Positions 22,093-33,215 of a stretch of 64,000 bases of DNA are shown one piece after another; positions within the stretch are counted from its first letter, which is position 1, and every line of letters begins with the position of its first letter. The DNA comes from Notolepis coatsorum (lineage: Eukaryota > Chordata > Actinopteri > Aulopiformes > Paralepididae): the NCBI GenBank assembly GCA_963971535.1, contig OZ020585.1, positions 22,504,005 through 22,568,004 of the forward strand, written 5' to 3'. The notes under the pieces were generated by a model that had not been told where the DNA came from, did no database searches, and was given only the letters and a program-made list of their open reading frames with translations. Position numbers and translations under genes: made by a program.

Positions 22093-23368
22093 TTACATCA
22101 CAGGCATGCGCCAGTAGCCTAGAAGCGTAAACAAAGCATGTCTGATTCTATCCATGGCGATCACCTGAAGGCTACATTGGCAGTACTTTTAAATACACAA
22201 TAATCTGTCCCGCGGCGTGACTGGACCCACTGTCTGTGAGTGACTCTGCTTTGGTCCAATCACATTCCCCACCCACAGTCTGCGAATCAGAGGCAGAGTA
22301 GGGCGGGTCTTCACATCACGTCATGTGACATATGCGCCAATCGTGTGACAGCAGGGCTCAGTCGTCTCGAGTTGTTACAGCCTCGTCTGCACTAACGCTA
22401 GTCTAAACGCAAAATTAAAAGTGAGACCGTAAGACGACTTTTGCGGTTTCTGTTCAGACTCTCTCCGTCTAAACGTAGCCTGAGTGATGAACCTCACTAT
22501 GGCAATTGGCAAATGTTTACATTTTGCAGTGTTATGTTTACAAGTTATTGACGGATTGTGAATTTTCTGATTCAAATTATGGCAGAGATGCTAATCTTCA
22601 TTAAAAAAAATCTCCCACTGATCCGACCAGAATTTAAAAAAACAGTAGAAGAGTTACCAAAAAAATAACAATACAGGGTCAAACATGAATCTCTGTCTCG
22701 CTCACTCTCCCCCCCCCCCCTCTCTCTTTGAGAAAAAAAATTAAAACAATTGAACGTTTGAAACCTCAATGCTTTAGTCGTTTAGTGGAAAAAAAGGGTT
22801 CACTCAGCCATTTATATTGATTATTATTTATAAGTAATATTAACCCTTTGTTCTGTAAAATGACTGTTTGTTACTGTGTGGAACTTGTTTCAGTAGCTTA
22901 TTTGTTTTTGATACTGTGAGGAATGCACTTTTTCAGTTTGTTTGTATACTTTACATAGAGACATATCTGACTGCCAGTATTTAATTTGAATCCCAGGCTT
23001 AAGATTTGCATAAGTTCTAGAGGCCTTTATTTTATTTTTACATCACTGAGTGATGAACCTCACTATGGCAATTGGCAAATGTTTACATTTTGCAGTGTTA
23101 TGTTTACAAGTTATTGACGGATTGTGAATTTTCTGATTCAAATTATATTTATTTTGAAAAATAAATATGGTCACTTTATCAGTCAAAACTGTTGTTTGCT
23201 TTGTTTTGTTCATAGTAGTAACGCTCATGTCATGATACATCTGGTTAGGTCAAAACTACGGGAATATACATTTAAAAAAAAATTATAATACAATAAATAT
23301 CGGTTATCGGCTTGAGGAGCATAAAGTTATCAGTATCGGTGTCAAAAAATCATTATCGTGCATCCCTA

Positions 23369-23709
23369 ATTAGATCACTGAGTGATTAACCGCGACGGGC
23401 ATATAGTAAATAAGGATATAAAGCATGTTAAAGACGCATTTATTGGACGCGTTGCACGCAGAGTTTACATAGAAACAGCGCGACTCCCGAGTCCCAAGAG
23501 GAGTTATCACAGGCTGCAGAACGCAGGACTGAAGAGCTCACGCTGCGCATGTAATGACTGAAGCCGCGTTTTGATGCCATCATCACAACAACACGCGTTA
23601 GGTTACAGGTTGTTTCTGTTTCGGTGATATATTTTCGGTGAAAAAACTCTTTCGGCCGAAAGCCGAAAGGCCATTTTTCGAAATTTTCTGAAATTTCGGT
23701 GCATCCCTA
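23369..23709. mobile_element. End of a second hAT element
   Basis: It ends in aaatttcggtgcatccctat, the complement of TAGGGATGCACCGAAAT, a widespread hAT terminal repeat. It also carries ttcggccgaaagccgaaagg, a short subterminal palindrome. No partner left end was found, so it may be a truncated element into which the ZBED-hAT family inserted. Confidence 0.6.
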
Positions 23710-24149
23710 TTGAGTAGAATTGTAATAACGTGTTTCTGTGACTGCTCAATTCCCATTTTTCAGTAAAACGAGACTGATAATTGGATTCGCTGTGTGCGTG
23801 TGGTTTTATGGTGTCGTACTGTCTAACTTCTTTTAATACCCTGTATTTCACCCAGCAGGGTAGGTGTTAATTTCAGGTCTCTCCACAGAGAAATGTATGG
23901 TACTGCTTTGGGGAGAATTACACCAACTACTACTTCCACCGGGTGTGAGGGGGTGTGGAGCGTACTAGGGGAGCATGGGTGATTAGGGGTTACTGAGTAT
24001 TGCCCTTAACACATTCGGGGCCATTGGGATGCGTCTAATAAATCTCTAGAGCAGTGGTTCTCAAACCTTTTACACCAAGTACCACCTGAGAACGTAGCTG
24101 GCTCTCCAAGTACCACCATATGACCGGCGTTAAAATACAGTCTATTCAG

Positions 24150-24643
24150 GCGGTTAGGTGGCCGAGCGGAGATTGCGTTCGTCACCAGCCCCGGAGCTGT
24201 GAGCTGGATTCGCCTGTTCGAATCCAGCTCACAGCTCCGGGGTTGTCACCAGCTTGGCTGGCCGTCTGCACTAATACAATTGGCTGTATTAGAGGGTGGG
24301 AGAAGCTGGCGGGGTGGGTCCGGGTCGTTGTAAACAGCGACTCCTACAGTTCGGTCGGGGCGCCTGCTAAGCGCGGATAGGACTCGAGGGGGATAGTGTG
24401 GTCCTCCCACACGCTACGCCCTCTCGATGAGAATCCGCGCTGCCAGGTGAAAAGAAGCGGTGATTGGCTGGACGTGTGTCGGAGGAAGCACGTGGTAGCC
24501 TCCACTCTCCCAGATGATCTGACTGTGGGGGGTAAGTGCGCAGCGACCAGGAAGGGACTGGGAATTGGCATACGACTAACATTGGGATGGGAGAAAATCA
24601 GAGGAAAATGGAGGGGGAAAAAGAAAAAAAAACAAAAAAAAAA
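24150..24643 (+). mobile_element. SINE family 2, copy 3, longest
   Basis: The flanking duplication is acagtctattcag (24137-24149 and 24644-24656). The head is gcggttaggtggccgagcgg with B-box tgttcgaatccag. Its tRNA-like part contains a 30-bp inverted repeat of agctgtgagctggattcg. The body matches the copies at 8990 and 17265, and the tail is A-rich. Confidence 0.9.
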
Positions 24644-24892
24644 ACAGTCTATTCAGCTATGCACAGTTCACGCAGGAGGCAAATGTATTCCTAATACCAT
24701 TATTTATTGTTAACTTTTGTCAGACACAGCCACAATGTACAAAGGGATAGCACTAGAACTAGCGAACGCTTCCACACAACTCATACAATGCAAGGGGCAT
24801 TGAGAACATAATAACTAACATTCTCACATAGCAAGTGAGAAAATTAAGAACAACTGTATTTCAGCAAATGTACTTAATTCTCTCTCCATCTC

Positions 24893-24944
24893 TCTCTCTC
24901 GCTCGTTCTCTCTCTCTCTCACACAGCAAGCAATTGTCCGTCAT

Positions 24945-24982
<38 letters not shown>

Positions 24983-24984
24983 AC
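24893..24984. repeat. TC then AC microsatellite
   Basis: Interrupted (TC)n runs are followed by about 13 AC units. This lies inside the nested hAT. Confidence 0.9.
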
Positions 24985-27100
24985 GATTATTTTGTTACAA
25001 AAACTTAATTTCCTGCATTCTGGTGCAGGAATTTTTGAATTTTTACCCTTTAAATGCCAGTGTTTGTGATGGGCATCACAAATTATTGTAAAAAAGAACA
25101 CAAAAAGTAAAATATTTACAATATATCAAATGCAAAGTAAATTTTTCTGGGGGGGATTATTACAGGCTAGGCATGTGTCAATGATTAGCAGCAACACATA
25201 TTTTGATGGATTCTTTGTAATGTCAGATTTAACACCAACTCTTTTCAGAAAAGTGGGAGTATTTCATTTTTTATCTGACATTACAAGAAATCTAAAAATA
25301 AATGGTTATGATCAGGGCTGAAGTTGAATTAAAGATTTATGACTGTTTAGACTGCATTACTCTCTGTCACAGTGATCTCCTGGTTGTTCCCCACTTAGAT
25401 TATCTAACTATCGCGCTGCCGCAACCAGAAACACTGGCCTGTCCTGCTTCTAAGTTCAGTGGCCTGACTGCAAAATTGTTTTTTTTTTTTTTTTTTTAGC
25501 TTTTTTGGAAATGTTTTCAAGTACCACCAGCAGTACCACCAAGTACCACTAGTGGTACGCGTACCACAGTTTGAGAACCACTGCTCTAGAGGACCGGCAA
25601 ATGTAAACAGACGTGGGGCTGTTTGTAGAGCTAAATCTATACTTTATAGTATAGCTATCTGTCCATTCTCATTGTCAATTGAGACCATAAACCGTCCCTT
25701 CAAAATGGCTTAAAGAAAAAAAGTTTCATCAATACGTTCTCATTTTATAGCGCCGTGAATATAAGCGTTATACGGGATACAGTATATTTTCTGGAAGGCG
25801 AGATAAAGGGCTAATAGCTACTACCGTTATATCCAATGGCATTTCTGTTATACATAGCTACAGTTTTTTTTTGATCAAATTCTTTTATTATTATTTACAT
25901 GAAACAAGACAACACATTAATCACAATCACAATACAATACATAGCTACAGTTAAAACTCAAACTGCATATGATCGGCACGATCCTCAAGCATGTATGCAT
26001 GAAAGGGGGGGCGGGGGACGTCGTTTATGATTATTGATTACCAATAACCGCGTTAGCCTCATTCATTGATCGGATGGCTATCAAAACAAGACCCGATCGG
26101 GATGTACTTTACGTGAAAAAGATCTTACCGTGGGCCGGTGGGATCCCCCAAAGCATTTCCCCGTTATCGATCACCATCGGGTAGATCGATATGTCCATTG
26201 GCTGATGATAAATCCCCTTATTGCATAGTGAAATCTGCTATCCAAAACGTAATCCAAGCTACAGGCTGCACATCCAGAATCGAGCTAACTGAAAACTCCA
26301 TTGAAAGTAAAAAAAAAAAAATAGTCCATCGTTCAGCCACAGGGCACACTCCATTATCGCGACAGCGCCCCTAAGAGGATCTGGCCGGTAATGCACGTTG
26401 GTGAATTCAAAGAGTAGGGTACATCTGCAGTGCCGCTCGGCGACCTTGAATAGGTTATTAAAATGGAATAAAAGCAAAAACAACTTGCCACGGATATATC
26501 CGTGCTTCTGTCCACAACGGGTGGAATCGAAACACAGAGATCTCCGTGGTCGGGCGCCATTGTGTTAAGAGGCGGGAAGGACCAGTACACCAGTCCTAGG
26601 TCAGTAAATCCTAAGGCCCTATTCCCTTTTCACCTATATATCAACTTGTCCCATATGTGTGTGTGTGGCTGTGAGTGTGTGTAGCTGATCAGGAAATTAA
26701 GATAATCGATTTTTCAACCCGCTTCTATAGCGTGCATAAGTACACATATACTATCGATAATTTATTTGAAAACGATTCATAAATAGGCCTAAAAATGACA
26801 ATGTGTTTTGTGTATTACAGTAAAGCGCGATTCCTGCAGAATAATTTTTTTTTCTGAAAGTAAAAAAAGAAATTGCGTTTTGCAAAATGGTATAAAACGG
26901 AAATGAACCGATTAAAAAACAATCTGTTTCGACAATGTTGACTGCAAACAAGTCATTGACAAGCGACGGTCGTATTAGACACATAGCCATAATTTAAGAT
27001 ATAGTTTATGCGTTCACAAATGTGAGTGCTCTGTCATTGAATAGAGCGTCGGCACTCAACAGGGTATATAGGACTGGCACGGCCGGCACGGAAAGTGTTA

Positions 27101-27435
27101 ATCATCTTCCCTTTATTCATTTGCTTAGATTTTTCAGGTCTGGTCAATTTTAGCATGGTGTTATTCACAGTCAAAGATACATTTTTTTATTTTATTTTTT
27201 AAATAGAATTCTTGATATTCTTCTTTGCTTCATTACAATTTACTCAAGCCTAGTAACAGACACAATATTTCTGACACTGGGAATACATTCCCTGAGATCC
27301 ATAGATGTCCCTAGATTCAGATACCAAGAACATGCAAATGGACCATTTAAAAAAGAATCTGTAAATGTTTATTCTACGTCCTTATGGAATGAGTGACATA
27401 AAAAATGTAAATGATAATTTTGGCCACCCCTGCTC
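27101..27435. repeat. Diverged interspersed repeat
   Basis: 27101-27270 matches 18226-18423 (atcttccctttatt ... acagacacaatatttctg). The remainder to 27435 is unclassified. Confidence 0.5.
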
Positions 27436-27634
27436 TACAGCTAGCATGGCCTCTACTGCTAGCACAGCCTCTACAGCTAGCACAGCCTCTACAGCTAGCA
27501 TGGCCTCTACTGCTAGCACAGCTTCTACAGCTAGCATGGCCTCTACTGCTAGCACAGCCTATACAGCTAGCATGGTCTCTACTGCTAGCACAGCCTCTAA
27601 AGCTAGCACAGCCTATACTGCTAGCACAACCCAT
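27436..27634. repeat. 18-bp minisatellite, about 11 copies
   Basis: The unit is agctagcacagcctctac, with variants carrying catgg or tgct. It is 18 bp, so it stays open in several frames (Ser-Thr-Ala repeats on one strand), but there is no gene context. Each unit contains a GCTAGC site. Confidence 0.9.
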
Positions 27635-27639
27635 CCATG

Positions 27640-28180
27640 GACTGTTCTCCCCTCTCCATGTACGTGTGTTCCTTGTGTTCTCTCTTTTGCTCCCTCTCGC
27701 TCTCCTTCATGTTCCCCTGTTAGTCTAGTGTCTTGTATTAGGTTCAGTTTAGTGTTGTAGTCTGCTTGTTTTGTCGCATTGTCTGGTGTTGGTTGTCTTG
27801 TCTTCCATAGTTGTAGTTCCTTGTGTTGTGTCTCCAGTTCTAATCATCCCAGATGTTTCTCGTTTGTCATTTGTTCGTGTGTATTTGAGTTCCTTGTTTC
27901 CTGTTATCTGTGTCAGTTCATTGTCTCAACTATTCTGTCTATGTTGCTCGTTCCATGTTTCAAGTTCCATGTTGTCAAGTACAGTAAGTGTTCCCCATGT
28001 TAATACTTAGAGTTTGTGCTTACGTTTCCCCTCTTCCAGTTTACACTGAGAGGTTTTGTTTTGTTCGTTTTTGGTTCCCTTGTTCTGTATATTAGTTTTG
28101 TGTCATTAAAACCCTCGACTTGCTGCCGTCTCCACTTGTCTGCAATTGGGTCCTACATACACCCCCACACCGTGACATAG
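27640..28180 (+). mobile_element. Possible Gypsy-type LTR 3' part
   Basis: A T-rich tract of gttcc/cttgt words is followed by an attaaaa polyadenylation-like signal at about 28107. The text cgacttgctgccgtctccac ... caattgggtcc ends in ccgtgaca, the usual style of a fish LTR 3' end. The matching start was not located, and a solo BEL LTR inserts just after it. Confidence 0.35.
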
Positions 28181-28193
28181 GTGGTAGTATACA

Positions 28194-29518
28194 TGTTACA
28201 AAGGGTCAGATTAAACCGAATATATATATTTATTACTTGAGATATATTGTATAATATTTGTATATCGTCTGATATCCCTTGTATATTCTTTGTACATATA
28301 CACGGAATATCCCTTTACCTAGGTACAGGCCAGACCATAATATTCGTTCTCCTATTGGACAGCGACCCCCTAGGCGCCAACGGCCATACCCCCAATGTCT
28401 AGTTCAAAGCCACCGCTAAGACATGTCTCAACATGCCCAGGTTTGCGCAGTAATACGAGACAGAAATGAGGTTGGCACTAGATTATTCACCTTACGTATA
28501 AATACGGCGCAGGTGGATACAGATGCACTTAGTAACTAAAAGCTGAAGCCTTCACCACGATACAACGTGCTGTGAAGTGGGCCCGTTTTGCCCCTAAATA
28601 GAGCCTTGAGACCGCGTGCGAATTGATAGCTAAAGTGTCAGAGTTTAACGCTGTATTGTCGAGTTCGACCTATTCTATTATAAAGTAATAGTCTATTATG
28701 TATAGTGTATCGTGCGGCTACCGTTCTACAGTGACCAGCATTACCACCGGTTCATCGTACCGAGCTAGTGTGCTTATCCAGGCTGGGCGGCCTAACCTTG
28801 TGCCGCCATCCGAGGAGTCCTAGACGAGAACCGTGTGGATATGTACACTGGATAACCTACACCGACGAATGCAGAGCCTTTTCCGGCTGGATTATATTGC
28901 TTTGGTACTGTGGCCGCTGGAGCAGAGAATCGTCTATCCCACTGCCGTGTGGGATCTACCCTGTGAGGAGCACCGTCGAGCCCGCCTCTAGGACCCAGAG
29001 GCTGGCTAGCTTTCATCCATGCTGCAATGCATACCGGAGTATAGCTGTTGCTTTGTCTAAGGACCAAGGTATTATTGCACCGTCTCCTGTACCTGGAGTC
29101 TCTTTATTCCTCGTTGATCCAGACTTTTGCTCCCGACAATTCCTCTCCCCTGCTGGCTTACAACCGGAGGGAACCCCCTTAGTATCTCCAGCTGACCTAC
29201 GAGTGTGCCTTATATAATTCTTATGCTACAGGTGGTATTAATTATACCCATCGTAATATGCTCATGGACTTACGCTCTTGACCTATTTAAGTGTTCTTCG
29301 CCATATAAGCGCGACTCATAATTCTCAATACTGTAATCTACTATTGCTGCTCTTCTAAATATTCTAAACAGGACTTTCTTTGTTAAGCCGTGTTATTGTG
29401 TGGGTGTTCATCATATATACCGTGTACTGTATGGCCAGTAATTAAAGTACATAACTCAGTAGTGGTTTAATGATACCATACTCTCAATACAGTCAGGGAA
29501 TTGTACCCCTCAGTTACA
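28194..29518 (+). mobile_element. Solo LTR of the BEL/Pao family
   Basis: It begins TGTTACAAAGGG and ends CCCTCAGTTACA. Both ends, the agattaaaccgaatatatat block and the cagtcagggaattgtacccc block match the LTRs at 45998 and 50915, though the middle is diverged. Flanks ATACA (28189-28193) and ATACG (29519-29523) match at 4 of 5 bases, as expected for an older insertion. There is no internal region, so it arose by LTR-LTR recombination. Confidence 0.8.
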
Positions 29519-29539
29519 ATACGGATATAATTATTTGTA

Positions 29540-29960
29540 TTATTATTTATTTATTTAATAATTCTTTAACATTTCAGATATTGATAGAAGAGGTGTGTTT
29601 TTAGTCGATGATGGAAAAATTGGCCGGGTTTCAGCTGTCCTGACTGTGGTGGGAAGTTCGTTCCACCATTGTGGAGCTTTGTTTACCCCCCAGGAGCCCA
29701 AATGAGTTGGTTTCAAGTGGCCATAAGACGCAGAGCGCAGGGGTCTTGAGGGTGTGTAGTTGAAGACCATTGACCGGAGGTAGGATCAAGCCGCTCTCCT
29801 CGCTGCATGGTATGCCAGGTCCAAGGACCTTGAAGCGAATTCTTGTGGGAAGCCAGCGCAGCTCTCTGAGAAGTGGTGTAACATTGGCTGATTTTGGTCG
29901 ATTCTAGAGTTGGGTAGCTTCTTTTCAACTGACAATACAACGTTGCATTTGAACACATGG
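29540..29960 (-). pseudogene. Non-LTR retrotransposon RT C-terminal remnant
   Basis: Minus-strand frames give RELRWLP-type, YTPSRPLRSAS, WWNELPTTVRTAETRPIF and RLKTHLF-like segments separated by frameshifts. This is the same C-terminal landmark set as LINE A but a different family. Confidence 0.6.
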
Positions 29961-30741
29961 GCAGCAACAGAAATGTCTGTCATACAAGCCACAATGAGTT
30001 CATATTAAAGAAGGATCAGCAAAAAACAACTCACTGGAGAAGGAGGAGGAATCCCAATTAGGTATTCCTGTGAGCGGATCTTGCCATCGCAGTGGAGTGC
30101 AAAAAGGTCTATACATGTGACACGAATGTAATCAGTCGCCGAGAGGCTTCTTGTAAAAGTCCTCAACACAAGTGCGTTAGTTGATAGTGTGCGAGTCAAG
30201 TTCCTCTCACACAGTAAGCCACATGACAGATAGCTTCCCATTTACTTAGTTATTGATCCCATTAGCGAGGACAGTGCCCCCACTCACTTTTAATGAATAA
30301 TAATAAATAACATACTAATAATTATGCTTGGTGGGCCTCGTGCGCCACACACTCGCTCAAAGGCAAAGACATTATGCTCCTTTATCTTCTGGGCTATCTA
30401 GGGTCCTTGAGCCAATTGGATTATGCCAGAGATGTATTATACACAATTGATTGGTGGCCCACCTATGAGCAAGAGCAGCCTTGTGTGGACGTGTGTATGA
30501 CAGGAGCAATAGGCTATACTGTAGATTGCCTTGGCAAGCAAGCAAGCGGCAGGGGTTTCTGATGATCATTATGAATGTGTTGGGCGGAGTAATCTCTGTC
30601 AAGGATGTACTGATGAGTTGTGAAATGGGGGGCTTTTTGACATGTGGGTAAAAAAAATCAAGGCGCCCTTCTTTTTCATAGTCTGTTACTGAAAAAAGCG
30701 TATTTTCCACTGATTCACCATAGGCTTTCATTGTGTCTAGG
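29961..30741. other. Unclassified sequence
   Basis: No domain or repeat end is recognised. Short frames here (for example 30372-30731 minus) have no family features. Confidence 0.3.
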
Positions 30742-32071
30742 TAGGGTGACCAGCTGCACAGCCATTTGACCTAATGTCCCGCGTATTGAGAGGATGTCCC
30801 TCTTTTCGAAGCAAAAAAAAAACATGGGTCTAAAAGCCCCTCCCTACAGTAAACGTAGCAACCCGCCTCTTGTCCACACACATTGCTCTGCTCGTGACGC
30901 TACAGTACCTCATATCGCAGATCTGATTGGTTAGGTAGTCATTTAGCGCTCTGCTCGTGAGAGTCGTGACGCTACCTCATATCGCAGATCTGATCAAAAT
31001 GTAGCGCGCTGTCAACGTTTAGCGAGCTGTCAAAATTTTTTAAACAACAACATTACAAGCCTACTATGAATCGAGAATATTCAGCCACTTTTCATCGTCA
31101 GCAAAACGCACAGAGGAATTGAGAGCAGTGTTTGCATTTGTGGAAGAGGACTATATGACTGTGCTGAGGAACGTACCCACAAGATGGCTAAGCATATGGC
31201 CAGCTGTGAAAAGACTACATGACACCTGGCCAGCTATCAAAAGCTACTTCTTGTCACTGGGGAGAGGACCAATGCCCAAAGTTACTGTGGCGGCTATTTG
31301 AAAAGTATCAGGACGGAGATGGACAACCCCTTGAGCTACAGGCCTATCTGTCCGTCCTCCAGAATGGGCTGAAGGCATTCCATGATGTTGTGCTGCTATT
31401 GGAGGGAGATGGTGTGACTGTCTGTGAGCTATATGAGATCATGTCCACTCTCAGGACCAAGCTCCAGCAGTGACAGGTGGATGCATTCTTTGGAGTGGAG
31501 ACCAGTGCCACCCTCCAAAGATTTCCGACCACAAAGGCAGCAGCAATCAAGCAGGATTTTTTTCTACAAGTCTGCACTCACCTACCTCAAAAAGTGGTAG
31601 GACTTCTCCGATGACAACTACCAAAAGCATGTGGCAAGTATGGCACTGAAGAGGGAGGTCACATTCTCCCATCTGTGTGATGCTGCGGAGGCCCTCCAGA
31701 TCAAACTAAAACTGGACATGGACGAACTCTACAAAGAGTGTCTGAGGCTGCCATGACAGCGAGAAATTGTGGAGAGAAGAGACAGTGTTGGAGTGAAGTG
31801 GTCAACCATGCTTAAAGGCAAAGACGCCAAATATGACTGTTCTTGCATCCTTTCTCCTCATCATCCCTGTTACTAACGCGTTCGTTGAGAGGGTGTTTTC
31901 CCTGATGGCAATGGCGTAGACAGACCAACAAAACCGGTGCAGTGTGGATCTACAGTAATTAAGGCTGAAATCCAAATCAAGACCAACTTAGGATACAGTT
32001 GTATTGAATTCTACAGTCGCGTAATGAAGAATAAGGCTCTACTGGAAGCTGCACGCTCAAACAAAATATAT
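30742..32071 (+). pseudogene. hAT transposase remnant
   Basis: The element end tagggtgaccagctgcac at 30742 is a hAT-type terminus. Downstream translations give VPTRWLSIWPAVKRLHDTW, IKSYFLSLG, then, in other frames, LEGDGVTVCELYEIM, FVERVFSL-like and VIKAEIQIKTNLGYSCIEFY. These follow the order of the RNase-H-like core and C-terminal hAT region in ZBED/SCAND-type transposases. Several frameshifts and stops break it. The right end is lost behind the LTR-like insertion at 32076 and the piggyBac end at 32546. Confidence 0.7.
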
Positions 32072-32075
32072 AAAG

Positions 32076-32531
32076 TGTTACGGCAGCGGTGGCTGAGCCC
32101 AATAGCAGAACACAGGGAGAGAGAGAATGGAGAGTTTTAGGTTGGTTTTAATTCCTTTGGGCCAAGCAGAAAAGGCAACAGAATAATACAAGAATGTGCG
32201 ACTTTGGACGAGCAGGGGCGCTTGCTTGAGGTTCCCAGGAACGTCCGAGCGGGCAGTGCGTCAGGACTCAGGAGACAGCGTAGGCCGAGAGTGATGGTCC
32301 TGGACACAGGGAGAACAGGTTAGGACAAGGCAGGCATTATAGACAGAGCAGCAAGGTTGGGTACGTCCTCGTACCTAGGTTGATAGGATAACACTGAGAC
32401 GATCAGGGGCAGGATCCGTAGGGTTGATATCAGGGTTGGTGATGAGCGGATGACTCTCAGCTGTGCTGATTGCAGGCAGGTGACAGCGTGGGCGTGGAAG
32501 TAGGAGGAGAGAGACTCGCCGTGATTGTGAC
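32076..32531. mobile_element. LTR-like or TIR-like element with AAAG duplication
   Basis: It begins TGTTACGGCAGCGG and ends GATTGTGAC, with AAAG on both sides (32072-32075 and 32532-32535). It is non-coding and 456 bp. The ends resemble those of the TGTCACGG...GTGACA element at 43248, but the body differs. Confidence 0.55.
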
Positions 32532-32545
32532 AAAGTGAAGAACAA

Positions 32546-32870
32546 TTAACACATTCGGGGCCATTGGGATCCGTCTAATCCCACTCTACACGGCCAGCAT
32601 ATCAAAACAAACTTTCATTGTGCATGAGGCTGTTTGTAGAGCTAAATCTATATTTTATATTATTGCTATATCAAAACAAACTTTCATTATGCGTGAGGCT
32701 GTTTGTAGAGCTAAATCTATACTTTATATTATTGCTATCTGTCCATTCTCATTGTCAGTCAATTGACACTATAAACCGTCCCTTCAATATGCCTTAAATA
32801 AATAATTTTTTCATCAATACGTTCCCATTTTATAGCGTCGTGAATATGAACGTTATAGCAGTTCAATCAA
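32546..32870 (+). mobile_element. piggyBac-like left end
   Basis: TTAACACATTCGGGGCCATT and the following text match the left arm of the piggyBac at 24006, including gctgtttgtagagctaaatc and cataaaccgtcccttcaa. A 69-bp block is tandemly duplicated (32599-32667 and 32668-32736). The right end is not found. Confidence 0.65.
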
Positions 32871-32871
32871 T

Positions 32872-33117
32872 CGGGGAACATAGGACCCGGGGAACATAGG
32901 GATGACCCCCTGCCAAAATCCTGAACTCAACGGAATATTCACCAACACTATGGGAGCCCTGACAGATAGCTAATAGGCATTTGGAAACGTTGGAACCGCC
33001 AATGGGGTGATCAAAAACGTTCCTCAACTCGGTGGTGAAGTCAACAAAAGATGGACACACTGGAGAACGGCACTCCCAGAGAGCTGATGCCCAAGATCTC
33101 CTTTGAGCAACCCCCAT
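32872..33117 (-). pseudogene. Ty3/Gypsy gag fragment
   Basis: The minus-strand frame contains FTTELRNVFDHPIGG, then LLAICQGSHSVGEYSVEFR. This is the retrotransposon gag capsid pattern (F-x-E-L-x-x-VFDHP ... L-x-QG-x-RSV-x-EY-x-x-x-FR) of Gypsy elements, also found in domesticated relatives. Only about 80 codons remain, without the zinc knuckle or pol. Confidence 0.7.
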
Positions 33118-33215
33118 AAGGTAAGTAATGTTTGACTTTGATCAGTTGTGCAAGTAGGGTCGGGGCTGCTGTTCAAACACCAGTGAACACTGGATAAGAA
33201 AATACCAGCATTTTG

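Larger units (their letters stand above)
20890..22479. mobile_element. TIR element in the first unit, 5-bp target duplication
   Basis: The ends GCCCTGTTTAGACG and the complement of GCTACGTTTAGACG form an inverted repeat flanked by CTGAG (20885-20889 and 22480-22484). The empty site is preserved in the second duplication unit near 23047, which confirms the insertion. No transposase is seen. Most of its centre is the nested MITE pair. Superfamily is uncertain. Confidence 0.8.
20421..23147. repeat. Tandem duplication of the hAT 3' end
   Basis: The sequence from ggcagagatgctaatcttca at 20421 recurs from 22581, and the tract ctgagtgatgaacctcacta ... gattcaaattat ends both units. The first unit is longer only because it contains the TIR element at 20890-22479. 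Without it each unit is about 565 bp. Confidence 0.9.
1419..23368 (+). mobile_element. ZBED-type hAT DNA transposon, exploded by nested insertions
   Basis: The two ends form a 17-bp inverted repeat, TAGGGATGCACGATAAT at 1419-1435 and its reverse complement at 23352-23368. Inside the ends are pieces of one hAT transposase in the expected order and strand: a BED zinc finger (1727-2029), the catalytic N-terminal half (3548-4026) and the C-terminal dimerisation region (20003-20466). About 16 kb of foreign DNA replaces the centre. The 8-bp flanks do not match (CTGCTACA on the left, ATTAGATC on the right). So either the target duplication has decayed, or the two ends come from two copies of the same family and the middle is host DNA. 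A second, more decayed copy lies at 37440-38200. Confidence 0.7.
24052..25583. mobile_element. hAT element with 8-bp target duplication, nested in piggyBac
   Basis: Termini are CAGTGGTTCTCAAAC and its complement, with a perfect CTCTAGAG duplication (24044-24051 and 25584-25591). Subterminal repeats of gtaccacc type are obvious on both sides. No transposase frame remains. The block agaaacactggcctgtcctg ... cagtggcctgac near 25425 is shared with the hAT at 45274, so the two are relatives. Confidence 0.9.
24006..27101. mobile_element. piggyBac-like element, non-autonomous
   Basis: TTAA target sites stand at both ends (24006-24009 and 27098-27101). The terminal inverted repeat is CACATTCGGGGCC on the left and CACTTTCCGTGCC (complement) on the right. 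No piggyBac transposase frame is visible. The interior carries a complete hAT (24052-25583), a poly(G) stretch at 26000, and a partial inverted phrase ccacggatatatccgtg at about 26488 that recurs near 37118. Fragments of the same family lie at 32546 and 36316. Confidence 0.75.

Noticed and set aside
28768..29217. 149-codon frame
   Set aside because: It lies wholly inside the solo BEL LTR, and similar frames recur in the other LTRs at 46631 and 51548.
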